From: Rostrohypoxylon terebratum
Taxonomy: Eukaryota > Ascomycota > Sordariomycetes > Xylariales > Hypoxylaceae
DNA: 64,000 nucleotides
Assembly (NCBI GenBank): GCA_022497145.1
Contig: MU385855.1
Coordinates: forward strand, 434,001-498,000
Reading direction: 5' to 3'
A program made the position numbers and the translations under genes. Below are positions 44,194 to 55,482 of the stretch, piece by piece (position 1 is the stretch's first letter; each line of letters starts with the position of its first letter). The notes under the pieces were generated by a model. That model did not search any database and had not been told where the DNA came from. It worked only from the letters and a program-made list of their open reading frames with translations.

Positions 44194-44805
44194 ACGGTCG
44201 CTATGATGTTTATGTATTAAGCTGTAGAACTAATAACTACCTACCTACTATATTAAAATATACAAGTATTATCCAACAGGAAGAGGAGATTCGTGGAACT
44301 TCCACACGGCAAGTACCTGTGCGCCACAACATGACGACACACATGGATTTAGCACAAGCCTGAGGCGTCTCCCCGTACCCTGGGAACTACGCTTTGTTTC
44401 TGGAAATCGGGACTGAGATGATCCTAAACTAACATTTGGTAGTCTTGATCACTGTCCGTGGGTTCGAGCGGTATTAAAGGTACTGGGAGGCGTCACAGGC
44501 GAGTGCTAGTATCTCCAGTTATGAAAACAAATTCTTATTGATTGGTACCTAGGTACCTAGTATGTTTCTAAAATGACGAAAAATATTGAAATCTATGGGA
44601 AAACACCGGAATTTCCATTCCCACCTGTGCCTGACCATCACAACCTGTTAGGATAGTGATGGATGTAACGTCTCTGGCAGGAGACGTACATGACTATGAA
44701 GCTATGTACACCTCGACGGGGCATACCCCCGGCTTAGGACGATTGGAGTGCCTCGTCGCGGAGGCAAAGCCAATGTTTCACCTGACAAAGGAAAGGCACA
44801 ACCTG
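44194..44805. other. Intergenic, tail-to-tail
   Basis: Between the 3' ends of the second STAND gene and the first zinc-finger paralogue. A palindromic GGTACCTAGGTACC string lies near 44546-44561. No gene seen. Confidence 0.5.
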
Positions 44806-45840
44806 TTAGGAACATTGTAACGAAGCCAAAACTTCCTCAACCTTTGCAGATATTGTGTTATCGCCAACGTTTGTAAAAGCTTCGACAAGGTGATCAATGG
44901 ATTGATTCAGGATGAGGGCCTGTAGTGCTTCCAAGGTATGTTTCTCGTCCCTCAAATTCTCTTCATGAAAACCTCTTTCACGAAGAAACTCATAAATGAT
45001 AGTTTCCCCATTTCCTCGGGTTGACCAATAATCTCGAAACTGGCAGACTATGAACTCGACGGTACGTGAGGGATATGTGATATCTGGTAACTCTGCGCCT
45101 GGAAAAACGATTTCCCACAGAGACAACCATTGCAGATCTTCAGACATCCAGACTTCCGCGCGTCGAGCTAGCTCTTGCATCTGCGGTAGGCTAATGCCTT
45201 CTGGTCGTGGTATATTCTGAGGATCGCATGACCGGCTCCGAATATGGGCATCGGATTTTGCTGTTGTGGCGAAACTTTCACCACAGGTTGGACAGTATGG
45301 TTGTAATCGGTGGGTGTACCAGAGGTGCTGCTTGACGTCCTTTATATTCAGAAGATCGGCCCTTGTAAGGCACTGCAGATGTTTCTGTCGATCACGATAA
45401 TAGAAGGGACAAGCAAAACGCTGTTGGGTGGGAATAGGGGACTCGTCAATGATATCCGTCGGTTCATGTTGAGCCCTGCCCTTGGATTTATCTTGAAATG
45501 TAGGCCAATCCCTGCTATTGTTTGTAGATCTGTTGCTTAATTGCAGTTCTAGAAACATTTTCTGGGAATATGCTGCGATAGAACCTCCGATCATCGCCAA
45601 ATCGTGACGTGAGTCCAATGTTGATATAGGTTGAAGAGGTTTGTCGAAGAGATCCATGTCATCTTCAGATTCGCACTCATATGATCCTGATTCGGTCGAA
45701 GAATATCGTGACAGATAATTTGAACTTTTCGACGTATTGCTAGGTTGCTGACTTTCTAGAAATAGTCTCATTGTGATAGCGATTGTGTGACACTTTTTCA
45801 TGCGCCTTTTCTTCCTAATTGATGCGTTAACTACCATCAT
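44806..45840 (-). CDS. Cys/His zinc-finger protein, paralogue A of a three-gene family
   Basis: Single exon, 344 residues. A disordered Ser-rich N-terminus (1-135) precedes a Cys/His module: RFACPFYYRDRQKHLQC, then LLNIKDVKQHLWYTHRLQPY, CPTCGESF and AHIRSRSC. It reads as two linked fingers (C-x14-C with H-x4-H, then C-x2-C with H-x5-C), like the fungal C2H2-type family often annotated only as hypothetical. Next comes a conserved stretch W-LSLWEIVFPGAELPDITYPS and a helical C-terminus. The same order is found in the genes at 47039-48496 and 49630-51315. The fingers suggest nucleic acid or protein binding in the nucleus. The function is not known to me; a link to the nearby STAND genes is only positional. 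Confidence 0.7.
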   Translation of the reverse strand: MMVVNASIRKKRRMKKCHTIAITMRLFLESQQPSNTSKSSNYLSRYSSTESGSYECESEDDMDLFDKPLQPISTLDSRHDLAMIGGSIAAYSQKMFLELQLSNRSTNNSRDWPTFQDKSKGRAQHEPTDIIDESPIPTQQRFACPFYYRDRQKHLQCLTRADLLNIKDVKQHLWYTHRLQPYCPTCGESFATTAKSDAHIRSRSCDPQNIPRPEGISLPQMQELARRAEVWMSEDLQWLSLWEIVFPGAELPDITYPSRTVEFIVCQFRDYWSTRGNGETIIYEFLRERGFHEENLRDEKHTLEALQALILNQSIDHLVEAFTNVGDNTISAKVEEVLASLQCS

Positions 45841-47038
45841 CGATCATGAAGAGTTGAAATATTATAGGATTGGAATGGAAATCGAGTTGGATAAGTATGG
45901 GTGTTTCGGACGTCATCTTGTGTTTCTGGGGGCCCAATTTCAAATGTATATCTCAGCTATCTTGGCCTGAAGGGTTTTGAAAAAGGAAGCCTAGCATGTA
46001 ATGCTTCAGCGGTGCCGACACAATTGTGCTGCATGCCCCGTGGTGCTAATTCTTAAAACCCCGAATATGCATGTCTCCGTTTCATAAAATAACGGTTATC
46101 TACGTAGAAGGCATAAATCTTTATAGGCTCATATTAAATCTTCCACTAGGTAATTAAATGATTACCGACATAAGCAGAGGAAGCAATTTTCCCAGATATA
46201 ATAATCTATTACTATAACACATTAAGTACACCGAGAATAAATCTCATGATCGGTGATGAATTCTATTCTAAGCTTGATTATTTCCCACCGAGTGGCTCTA
46301 CACATATGACGGAAACTTACGATTCGGGACAGGATAGTCGATCCAAACCTCTGTCTTACATATGATCTCAAGACTTAGGACTTAGGACCTAGGACCTAAG
46401 TACATGGTGTAGGTAGCCCCCCAGCCCCCGAGGTGTTTGGTAGTATCTATGATTCTATGATTCTATGTATTATACCTACTAATCAGGTAGGTACCTACTT
46501 ACCAGGTACCTACCTACACTAGGCTCTTGGCCTGTACTTCGTACATAACCATACAACGATCAGTGGATACTATCCATAGGGACCTCCACCATTAATAATA
46601 GACCTATTAGTGATTTGCTCACTATATTTTAGCGGATAGGTACCTAGGGCCTAGGACTTAGGTCCTAATTATCCAGATAAGCCACTGGAAGAAAATTGTA
46701 CGTGGAGAAAAAGTAAGTACCGAGTAGGTACCTAAAATCCTCGATAGATGGCACATGGTGGCAAAAAAGCGGCACGAGAATATAGACATCACGTTTATCA
46801 AGTCGTAATACATGTGTTGTCTAATCTAGTAGGTACCTTATAAATCGGGGTCTATTATATAGGTAGGTAGGTATGAATGAAATGTAGGTATGTAGTGTAG
46901 TGGCAGCGCCGTGTGGGGTATTTTTGAAATGAGTAGACAGTAGACTGGCAGACTGGCAGACTGGTAGAGTGACCGCGGACGTTTGTTCCTGCCTTCGCTC
47001 AGTCCCACGATCTTGATACTACATATGACTATGTAGTA
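45841..47038. other. Intergenic with a dense cluster of palindromic GGTACC/CCTAGG strings
   Basis: From 46370 to 46870 there are at least eight blocks of TAGGTACCTA, GGACCTAGGACC and related palindromes. At 46940-46966 ACTGGCAG is repeated in tandem. No coding signal. It separates paralogues A and B of the zinc-finger family. Confidence 0.6.
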
Positions 47039-48496
47039 TTATGACATCGAATTATGGGACCAGCCTGGCGGTAGCAGGCTCAAATCGATGAACTCTGCAT
47101 CCATATCCCCATCAAACGTAAATTGTGAAAAAGGCGATGTAGGGTTTTGTCCTTGACTGTGACTATGGCTGTGGCTGTGGCTGTTGGGTAGAACGGCTGC
47201 ACCTGATATTTGGGAGGTCTGTGATTGGGGCTGGGGCAATGTCGATTGAAAGAATGACGAGGATGACTCGGGTAGTAGGTTCGAGGAAAATGGTGTCGAA
47301 TGATTGGTTAGTTGAGAGATGATGAATCCCAGTGGATAACGATTCCAGTTCCCGCTAACAGATGCGAGAAAATGGTCGAGGATCAATTCTAGGGCCTGCC
47401 TTTGCTCTGGCGGGAGTTGCTGGTATTCTGCTTGACCTTGATACTCCATGATGGCAGTTTGGATTAATGATACTCGAGTTCCTTCATGTGTATTATCAAT
47501 GTATGGTGATGGAGGCCTGGCTCTTCCTGGGAACATGATGTCCCAAATGATATACCATCGCTCCTCGTCAGTGTAGGAATTCGTTTCATTAGCTGCGTTG
47601 ACCATCTGGTCTAGCATATCCTCTGTAGCCCAAAATTTGGGGAAATCGCGCTCTTGGCAAGATCGAGTGTTGATGTGTTCATTTCTTGCTGCAATTCTCT
47701 GGTTTGGATTTCTCTGGTGAAACTCTTCGCCGCAAGTAGGACAATGAACTGGACAAGCATGTTTCCTCCAAATATGCTGCCGTACATCACCAATCCGCTT
47801 GAGGGTGAGATGCTGGCAGTGCCAGTGCCTAGTATTGTCTGAGTGGTAGAAAATACACGCGAAACGCCGTCCAGGATCGTCTACACCCCTCGAAACGGAC
47901 GAGCGCTTCCCGCCTCCTCGGTTCGGGTGATCTTCGCGTTCCTTGTCTCGCTGTCGCTTAGAGTTACCCTGTCTTTTGTTGAAAGCTGAGGACGAAGACG
48001 TGGGGTTTTGAGTGCTGATGCCGGAATTAGCATGAGTGTTGCTACCTCCACCCCCGTCAGCTCCAGCCCCGTCAACTTCAGCTTGATCTAGACGATCATC
48101 GCCTGGAGGTCCACTTCTAACACCATCCGTTATTTTATCATAGAGCCGAATAAAGTCTAAGATAATCTTTATCTTGAACGGAAACCTATTAGTGGTATCT
48201 TTAAATTTGTCCGAGTTGTCGTTAGCGTTGCTCTCAATCAAACTCGATTCCGAAGAGCTGGTAACTGCATGTGTGGAGATGCTATCCTCTTTTTTGACAA
48301 TTGGTACTCGGTGGAACTCTGCACGATTCCGATTCCTATTCCACCATGCCTATGAACAAGGTTAGACAATCGTTAGACAATCGTTAGACAATCGTTAGAC
48401 TTAAGATTTTCGGCAGTCAGGTTACTAAGAAAATTCAAAACACACATTACGAAGTATCCCTACATCCTTCTGTCGTATGTTTGCCAAGTAGTCCAT
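47039..48496 (-). CDS. Cys/His zinc-finger protein, paralogue B
   Basis: Exons 48446-48496 and 47039-48349, 453 residues. The frame has no ATG in the main exon. It runs up to an acceptor (ttcatag) at 48350, preceded by AWWNRNRNRAEF in frame. A 51-nt first exon, MDYLANIRQKDVGILRN, joins in phase 0 with a GTGTGT donor. The intron contains four TCTAAC branch-site-like copies in an 11-bp tandem repeat. The core matches paralogue A: RRFACIFYHSDNTRHWHC, RIGDVRQHIWRKHACPVHCPTCGEEF, HINTRSCQERDFPKF, ERWYIIWDIMFPGRARPPSPYID. The C-terminal part carries SHSHSHSHSQ and Gln/Ser runs and ends in an acidic-hydrophobic segment EFIDLSLLPPGW, which could be an activation domain. The first exon is inferred. 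Confidence 0.7.
48360..48402. repeat. 11-bp tandem repeat inside an intron
   Basis: GTTAGACAATC repeated about 3.7 times. It lies just upstream of the acceptor of the intron in zinc-finger paralogue B (minus strand), so every copy presents TCTAAC, the branch-point consensus. Confidence 0.85.
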
Positions 48497-49629
48497 GCTG
48501 AGTAACGGGTTTTCTTGTAATGCGGAAACGCGTTGTTAGATGCGGTCTCGCCGCAACGACACCCCAACTCAACTTCAGATTTCAGTTTTCGTTTGAGAAG
48601 AAGAATTGGCATATCATTTCAACTATTTAACCCAAAGACGCGTACAGATTTTATTCTCATCACACAAGCGCGTGCCCTCCGACCACTACACTATAATTCC
48701 AAGCCCAAGCTATTTCACGGATCTGATAGTCACCTACACCACACACTTTTGTGTGGATGCTAGCCCTCGGTGACCCCAAAATAGGAAAGGTAAACTTGTC
48801 CACGTAGGCAAGGCGCCCTTCTAGGCTTCTTGTTAATTCTCGTTTACGCATGGCTGTTCACCTGTCCACACAGTTGCGTATTGAAACACCTTACCATGAT
48901 TATGGCGATGCATTTAAATTTTAGGTATCAATCATACCTACCTAGCTGCCTAGGTACCTAGTAAGTATCGAAATACACAAGCAGGCTGGCCGTCGCAAGG
49001 TAACATCACGTAGCACAGACTAGGTTAGTGCAGCATGTTTCATACCTATCAGTAGGTATTCGTATTTTGAGTATGAAAAGTTACAGGAATATTCTCCAGT
49101 ATTATTGGATCAGGATTTGAGGATCACGGGGAATTGATACCTAGATTAACCCATTTTTACGACCAAAGGTTTCTCGATTTCAACATATTTCAACATATAA
49201 CTGGTTTGATATGTAGGTAGATACCTAGTAGGCACTGGGGTACTTGCCTACTTACCTAGGTACCTAAGACAGGTGGCAATTCTTGAGCCGAACTCCCACA
49301 TATTGCCCTGCATCTTTGATAGGTCGATGATGAGATACTAATAATCCAGGGCAGGCTTTTTGGAATCCGCATACACATTTGTGTGCGCTCGTGGATGCCA
49401 CCCAATAGGATTACTAAAACGTAATAAGGCATGCGAGTCTTGCCCCTTAACTTCTGATCATCTTATGGTCCAAACTTTCACCGAAATCTATTACTTTGAA
49501 GCTCACACAACTATCCAGCACTTTGGCCCAATACCTTGATATTCTTTGAGGTCTTGATCGAAGGTCCAGCTTTGTAGCATAATAACTACGGCAGCAACCC
49601 GAAACTCTTGTACACAGAAGAGAGGCAAA
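48497..49629. other. Intergenic, head-to-head
   Basis: Divergent promoter region between zinc-finger paralogues B and C. Palindromic GGTACC/CCTAGG strings occur at 48935-48965 and 49215-49270. A short direct repeat ATTTCAACATA lies near 49178-49199. No gene seen. Confidence 0.5.
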
Positions 49630-51315
49630 ATGCAGAGGCAGAGAAGACACAAACCGAGGAGTAGTAATGGGAGGACATCAAAAAAACCCTCAGCCCCTAG
49701 AAGGAATATCGAGCGTCATAGAGGAAGACGCCTAGATGATACGGTAGAACAAGACCTGTCGGATATACCTCCCAGAGAACCCCCTCCGCTTGCAAAAAGT
49801 CATAATCGTCCTGAAAGCATAGATGCGGACAGTGACTTTTCACGGGACACGATGAGACTTGATTCTGCGGTATATTTTGGACTTGACACACTGTCTGGTC
49901 CAGACAATATGGATTTGGGAATACTTCCCGCTCAGGGTAGGACACAATTGTATTCATTATCATTCAACTAGGTACTGATTCCAGGCTTAGTACATAAATG
50001 CGAAACGACAGTAGCTGGCATAGCCGTCGAGGAGCAATCTTCAGTCATCCCTTCAAGTAATAGTCAGCAAGACGGCAGCCAGTGTTCTGCAACTGTCCAA
50101 CCCATAGCGAATGTCGACTATGAAAGCCCAGACTACACCTGCGAATCTACTACATTTGGGACACCGTCTGAAGGCACTAGCCTAGAGGCATTTTTTAATC
50201 ACGATTCATGTATGTGTTGTGGTCGCCCAAATGAAGGACACAGTTTCTTCGGCTGCTTGGATGCGGATCACCATGCATCATGGGTTGACACCATTATACC
50301 GGATTTCAACCTCGGATTATACAGCCCAACTCTACGCCCTATCTTGGAAGTTCCACCTGATACTGTGTCCCAACGGCATACCCAAAAATTCATGGATGAA
50401 GCCTGCCCGCTGTTTCATTTCAACTATCCAGAGAGCGTGGATCTTTCACCCGTGGGAGAAATTCGTAATAATTCTATGACCGATTTTGACGAAGAATCCT
50501 CAACTACGGCGAGTACGGAATCACGAATGTCGATATCGTCTCTTGCCTCGGAGGACTGGAAAATCGATGAATCTTTCAAATGGGAAAAGCCTCAATTAAC
50601 GATCAACGCTCAGATTATCAGTGGTCAGATCGCCTCAAGCAAGAAATCGTGGGCCTGTCCATGGTATAAGAAAGATCCGCTGAAATACCATGGATGTTCC
50701 AAGTACAAATTGCAACGAATAAAGGACGTCAAGCAACACACCTGGAGGAAGCATATGAAACCTGATTACTACTGTCCTGTATGCTACATGGTATTCAGTA
50801 CCTCAGACAAGAGGGATGGGCATGTGCAGAAAAAAGACTGTGCCTCGCAGCCTAAACCAGAATTCGACGGTATTACCCAGGAGCTGAGAAAAGACTTAAA
50901 TCAAATGGCCAACCGTGGAAAGAACGATAAAGAGCAGTGGTATGCCATGTGGGAGACCATATTTCCTAGAGAAACTCGCCCTCAGTCTCCATATATTGGT
51001 AATGTATTAGAGACATTGGTGCCTCTACTTCGAACCATTTGGAATGAGAGACGGCGTGAAATCATTCATAAATCCCAGCGGTCACTATCTGAGATCGACC
51101 CAGAAATTACAAAACGTATCGTGGATGATTTCCTTGATTTCCTGGAAGAGAAATCATCATGCAGGGACTCTGATCTTGATGCATCTTCAGAAACTTCTCT
51201 CTGCGAGATCAAGGAAGAGGAGTCCCCAATGTTTGGTACATCCCATGATAACGATGTGGTTTCAAGCAATCTAACACAATTCTCATGGAACACAACTGCT
51301 ACTTTGGATGGATGA
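49630..51315 (+). CDS. Cys/His zinc-finger protein, paralogue C
   Basis: Exons 49630-49936 and 49985-51315; the 48-nt intron (gtagga...ttccag) splits a Gly codon; 545 residues. The start is very basic (MQRQRRHKPRSSNGRTSKK), possibly a nuclear signal, followed by an acidic/Ser-rich stretch. An extra Cys/His cluster, SCMCCGRPNEGHSFFGC, lies near residue 178 and is absent from A and B. The family core is WACPWYKKDPLKYHGC, RIKDVKQHTWRKHMKPDYYCPVC, then HVQKKDC, and after about 40 residues EQWYAMWETIFPRETRPQSP. The C-terminus is acidic. Same architecture as the two neighbouring paralogues but the opposite strand, so the array arose by duplication with inversion. Function unknown. Confidence 0.7.
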
Positions 51316-51895
51316 TCAACCAATGTTCTTCACATCAGATAATAAATTATAATATATGATATGAAGCAACATCGAACCTAGTCTCGGCACCGGGGTTCTA
51401 CAACTATGATCGACTTTTGGGCATAAGAAACCATATACAGTGGTATCTTTGCCATGTTCTGTTCACCCCACTCAAACATTTTATGGCAAGAATATGGAGA
51501 TACAACCATATATAAAAAAATATGTAGGTATAGGTCACATATATTAACCCCCATAAGATACCTAAAAAAAAACGAAATTGATAAGTGCGGCTTGATGAAT
51601 GAATGAATTCACAATTGGGTTTTGGGATGAGGCCGGATTTCCTCTGTATTTCCTTTGTAATTAAACTTATTTGGGTACTTCGCAGTATGGAAAAAGATTC
51701 ACAGCATGACACGATCATCGGCTAGTAGCTTCAATGTTCATTCATAGTTCTCCCCCATGGTTCCTTAGATGTCGTGCAATCACGTGTCCTACGACGTTTT
51801 TATATATATTAAGAGGGAGATATAGTATTCTCATTAACAACCGGAGATTACGGCAGGATTGAAATCTAATATAGACTGATAAGCTCTGATACTAT
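51316..51895. other. Intergenic, tail-to-tail
   Basis: Between zinc-finger paralogue C and the GH3 gene. AT-rich with TATATATTA near 51801-51810 and an A9 run near 51565-51573. No gene seen; it marks the right edge of the accessory block. Confidence 0.5.
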
Positions 51896-54386
51896 CTACT
51901 GCGGCGCCACACGGTCATATTTAGGCCAAGTTTCCAAAACCGCCTGCTCGCCAGTCAAAGTGAACTCAAACGAAGCCTTCTCCGGCGCGGTGTCGATAGC
52001 AACCCTATAGGTACCAGGGTATAATATGCGGTTCCCATCGTTATCGAATTTGGCCAGCTGAGCCAATTTGACTTGGATTTGCGTTGTTTTGTCTTGGCCC
52101 GGCTCAATGCCATACAGACGTTGATAGCCGATCAAGGATTTATTGGGATGTGGCGCTGGTCCGTAGCTCCCACTGGCAAATGCAAGAGCAACATAGTCGG
52201 ACTTGGTTTTGCCGGTGTTCTTGACGTTGACTGTAATGGACCCTAGGGGACATTGGTCGAGATACTCGTATCCTGAGTCATTACAGCCCTTCACAACATT
52301 GGCAATATCGAACGCTCCGAACGGCTCAACGGACACATCAAAGCTTGTGTAATGAAGTCCGTATCCAAATGGAAGAACTGGTTTACCGGTATACCGCTGA
52401 TACGTCTGACCAGGGTTACCCGTGGCCGGATCCGGTCGTAAACCCATAACAGTCTGCGGGAACGCAATATACGAAGCAGGATACTGCGTAATCGGAAGAC
52501 GGCCAGCCGGAGCAACTCGTCCAAATAAAATGTCCGTAATAGCATTTCCGCCATCCTGGCCCGGATACCCCGCCCAAAGGATAGCCGCCACGCCGTCATT
52601 ACCAAGCCAAGCCGAATCATCGAGTTGACCACCACCAGCCTGAACAAGAACGAAAGTCTTATTCAACTGAGTAATCGACCCGATTAAATCAACCTGCGTC
52701 TCGTTCCACGCGATCGTCCGACGGTCCTTTTCCTCGGCCTCCACGCTCTGATCGATACCTCCGATATAAACAACCACATCATTTGCCTTCGCCGCTTCCA
52801 ACACAGCATCATGATCCAAGGTCAGAACCGGGCTTACCTTAACACCAGTCTCGTTCAAAAAGGCGCTTAACGGAGTGCTATAGTACGGCGCCGGCCCAGC
52901 GTAGTTCCCTCCCGCCATCTGCACGGTCGCATTAACCCAATCCCCCACCAACGCCACCGACAATTCTCCCCCACTCGGAACCTGCAGCGGCAACGTCTCT
53001 TCCAAGTTCTTCAACAATGCCATACCAGACGTAGCAGCCTTGCGCGCCAGCTTCTGCGTTTCCGGGGTGTTAACAGCATCAAAGGTAATCCGGCGATACG
53101 CCTGTCTCTCAACCGGATCAAACAGGCCCAGCTCCACAAAAGAAGCGTAAACCCTCGTCAACGACAGATCCAAATAGCTTTCAAGACTGGGATCCAGTTC
53201 CATGGCCGTCGGCCAGAAAGTGCGATACACAAACCCGCAATCCGTATCCGTCCCAGCCTTTACCGCCTTCCCCAACGTCTCCTCCCCGTTCTCCGTCCAA
53301 TGGTGTCCCGCAGCCGCCTGGATAACGTCGATGGCGAAGCAATCGGAGGTGATGTACTCGGCGGACTTGTTCCACTTCCAGTGGTCGCGGATCAGGGTCT
53401 GCTGCATCCATCCGTCGGCGCATTGGGGCACGCCGTTCACCGAATTGTAAGAACACATGAGCGAGCCTACGCCCGCGTCACGGGAGCACGTCTCGAACGG
53501 TCTGAGGTAATAATCGGCTAGATCCCGGATAGAGATCTTCGCGTCAAAGTTGTAGCGGGTGATGTTGTCCGGCGTGTCCTCGACTTCGTATCCGGCCGCA
53601 TGCTTGCACGTGGCGATGGCCTTCTTGAAGGGGCCGTCAGCGGGTCCTTCGACCCCTGAGATAAAAGCCGCCGCGTACTGGGAAACTCGAAATACGTCTT
53701 CCCCAGGAGTTTCTACAAACGTTAGGCCTGGTTTGGGGGTTAGGAGTTCAATCAAATACGAAACATTTCTCACCAGGCCCTCTTCCCCATCGCGGGTCCC
53801 GGAACGGATTGACGTTGGGCGCCCAGATGTCAAACCCGGCACGACCGGCATTACTATACGCGCGAAGTTCGGTGCTGATCACTTCGGCTACGGAGTGGAC
53901 GAGATCGTCGTCGAAGGCTGCGGCGGTTAGGATCGGCATAGGGAACGAGGTGGCGTAACTGTAGTCTCCCTGTTCAGTGAAGTTGATGCCGACACTCGTA
54001 GCTAAGCCGTGCAGGCCTTCGTTCCAAAGCTTTTTACATGATATTAGCTAGGATTGGATATAAATACTAGGGCTTTTGAATTTACATTGAATTGTGGAAG
54101 GCCAAGACTGTCTTTGGATGATAGGTAGAACATGGTATTGTTATATTTTTCCTCCATCGTCATCTCGTCAACCAGTGCTGCTGCACGTTCGTACGGTGCT
54201 ATGAAGGAAATCGTCAGTCTTTGAACCTATTGAGAGATCGCATTACCTACACTTGGTAGTGTCACATATCCCATTGAGACTCAACGGCGGGATCGTGCAG
54301 TTAGGCAAAGTTCGAACGGCGCCGCCATCGAGGAGGATAGGTAGAAACGCCGTAAGGTCCGTTATTAGGGGCGGTATCATATCCAT
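51896..54386 (-). CDS. Beta-xylosidase, glycoside hydrolase family 3
   Basis: Four exons: 54251-54386, 54086-54198, 53774-54029, 51896-53712; 773 residues, the usual length for fungal GH3 xylosidases. Splicing restores the family order: CDTTKSPYERAAALVDEMT, SLGLPQFN-LWNEGLHGLATS, NPFRDPRWGRGPETPGED, KHAAGY, MCSYNSVNGVP and EYITSDCFAID with the probable nucleophile D292. The C-terminal domains include GQDGGNAITDILFGR, GRLPITQYP and LPFGYGLHYTSF, then a fibronectin-III-like end. It should release xylose from xylo-oligosaccharides during plant cell wall breakdown. Many sequons point to a secreted glycoprotein. The N-terminus MDMIPPLITDLTAFLPILL is a poor signal peptide, so the true first exon or export route is uncertain. 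Confidence 0.9.
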
Positions 54387-55482
54387 TTTGACTCGGGTTG
54401 CTGATTCCTCCTTTCTGTCTGTCTGTGTCGTGATAATGTGCCAGCTTTAATATTCACGGTCGCTTCGCAGTACGCGTTGTGATTGACTTGCAGCCGATTT
54501 CGAATTCGTATTCAGCCCCCTACAATTGTATCATCACGCACCTGTGCATTCGCTACCAACAAATTCCGTAGACAGAATTCCGAGTAGCCAGAAGCCCCTC
54601 TCGACCTTTTGCGAAATTCTCGTAGCCCATCTCATATCGACGAGAGCTAAACGTCGACTCAGGACTTTTCATCATGTTGATTCATTTCCGCCCGCCCCGG
54701 CAATACGAAAATTATACGACGTGTGCAGGTGCACAGCCCCGGAGAGTTACATAAGAGCTGGTGATATCGCCTCTAAGACACGCCATATATGAGTTTTATG
54801 CAACTGGACATACTAACTTATCGGTAAGTTATCACATCCGGCATTTTTGTGCTTCAGCTAAACTCCGATTGTATTCGTCTGGTGGAAAATCCTAGATGTT
54901 AATATCAATTATTCATACAAGTTGGTAAATCGACAAAGGGAGTTCAAAGCTCAGCTAACCAATTTATATAACGATCACCATAACACATCGTTTGGAGCAA
55001 AGAAACATCGTTCTCAGTCTAACGCCATTAACCCCAAACCGTCAGCCTAATTCACGTCCATGCACATCACACCCATTGTTGACAATCTGTCAAATCTGTC
55101 GCCGACAACCTATCAATTACTCAGCAAAATCAGTATAAAATGCAGTCGATTAACTTCCTATTAACACCAATACCAGCCATAATAAACAATTCCCTAGTGC
55201 CATAATAATGCCCAGCTAAAACATAAAAACGCAGTACTCAATTATGTATGTACTTATCGTCATCAACCAGTAGCGATGGGGGAAAATAAAGCGACTTGCG
55301 AACTCGACTTGCGCCTCCGGTAATGGGTCCCATTCTGCTGAACTGTATGCTCTTGGCTGCGCAAAAACAACTCGTATCTCGTGGTCGTGAAGTTCGTCAA
55401 TGCTTCCCCTGTCTGCCGTACCCTCATAACGCCAAAATGCACCGGTCCCGTGATGCCAATCTCAGCGATGCCTGTCGGGTAT
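54387..55482. other. Intergenic, about 1.1 kb
   Basis: Upstream of the GH3 gene and downstream of the J-protein gene. AT-rich, with no coding signal. I could not pick out convincing XlnR (GGCTAA-type) sites by eye. Confidence 0.4.
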
